Shown here: positions 63,917 to 64,000 of the stretch, one piece after another | Position numbering within the stretch: the first letter of the stretch is position 1 | How the letters are laid out: each line of letters starts with the position of its first letter | Assembly (NCBI RefSeq): GCF_002277815.1 | Contig: NZ_NKJI01000001.1 | Span: 303,501 to 367,500 of the forward strand | DNA from: Pseudomonas sp. ERMR1:02 | Lineage (GTDB): Bacteria; Pseudomonadota; Gammaproteobacteria; Pseudomonadales; Pseudomonadaceae | Direction: 5' to 3' | DNA length: 64,000 nt | Translations under genes and position numbers: made by a program | The notes under the pieces: model-generated | Seen by the model: the letters and a program-made list of their open reading frames with translations, nothing else | What the model was told of the DNA's origin: nothing | Database searches by the model: none

Positions 63917-64000
63917 GAGTCTTGCTCCAGGGCCTTGAGGCGCGAAATCATCGACTCGACCTTACGCCGGGCGATTTCGTTTTTTTCAATGAGGTGAGCG
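63913..64000 (-). CDS. TIGR02449/ZapB-like protein, C-terminal end only
   Basis: The last 28 codons are visible: AHLIEKNEIARRKVESMISR then LKALEQDS and TGA. The IEKNEIARRKVE block is typical of the short coiled-coil TIGR02449 family encoded just before zapA in pseudomonads. The stop overlaps the zapA start by four bases. The rest lies beyond the right edge. Confidence 0.85.
   Translation of the reverse strand, partial: AHLIEKNEIARRKVESMISRLKALEQDS

Overview
The window looks like a chromosome segment of a fluorescent-group Pseudomonas. Evidence: high-GC coding DNA; gene order that, as I recall it, follows the P. aeruginosa PAO1 core block from rep to zapA (about PA5296 down to PA5226); Pseudomonas-specific genes (sutA, algP, algR, rsd/algQ, TIGR02444, TIGR02647); and many copies of the short palindromic repeat with core 'GTAGGAGCGAGCxTGCTCGCG'. 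No tRNA, rRNA, CRISPR array or complete insertion sequence was seen.

Layout. 1-10.2 kb: 5' part of rep, an EAL phosphodiesterase, a MATE pump, a LysR regulator, a secreted aldose-epimerase-like protein, comM, then an accessory pocket with a 56-aa orphan gene and a BRO-N antirepressor-like gene behind a strongly structured leader, and ubiK. 10.2-13.4 kb: glnK-amtB behind sigma-54/NtrC-type sites, a YjbQ protein and sutA. 13.5-18.2 kb: minus-strand operon lptM-lysA-dapF-DUF484-xerC-HAD. 18.4-25.8 kb: cyaY, a DUF1289 gene, rnk with a terminator-like leader, the class I adenylate cyclase cyaA, small conserved genes, a GST and argH. 26.3-32.7 kb: algR (frameshifted, with no algZ/fimS beside it), hemC-hemD-hemX-hemY, dsbB, rsd. 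32.8-41.3 kb: FKBP, algP, TIGR02444, yheS, an MscS-like channel, a LysE exporter, a cytochrome c-FTR1 fusion and a YaiI protein. 41.4-49.2 kb: elbB, a frameshifted sterol-desaturase-like gene, DedA, hemB, ppk, ppx. 49.3-53.2 kb: a four-gene polar amino-acid ABC transporter and a divergent GntR/FadR regulator. 53.3-57.7 kb: trxA, rho, ubiD (frameshifted) and a ferredoxin-type reductase. 57.8-60.2 kb: accessory pocket with paired hairpins, a ChaC-like gene, a wrecked glpT and an AT-rich insert carrying an orphan 168-aa gene. 60.2-64 kb: quinone oxidoreductase, FliL-like, EVE, a tiny membrane protein, the 5-formyl-THF cyclo-ligase gene, 6S RNA, zapA and the end of a zapB-like gene.

Themes: haem synthesis (hemBCDXY), polyphosphate and stringent/stationary physiology (ppk, ppx, rsd, sutA, 6S RNA, rnk), nitrogen sensing (glnK-amtB) and lysine/arginine synthesis. 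The least ordinary items are the antirepressor leader, in which a hairpin loop is complementary to the Shine-Dalgarno over 12 nt; the algR frameshift, which falls exactly on an A-AAA-AAG heptamer; and the AT-rich cargo in glpT. Three genes (algR, ubiD, the sterol desaturase) each lack one base in a homopolymer, so assembly error must be excluded before calling these biology.
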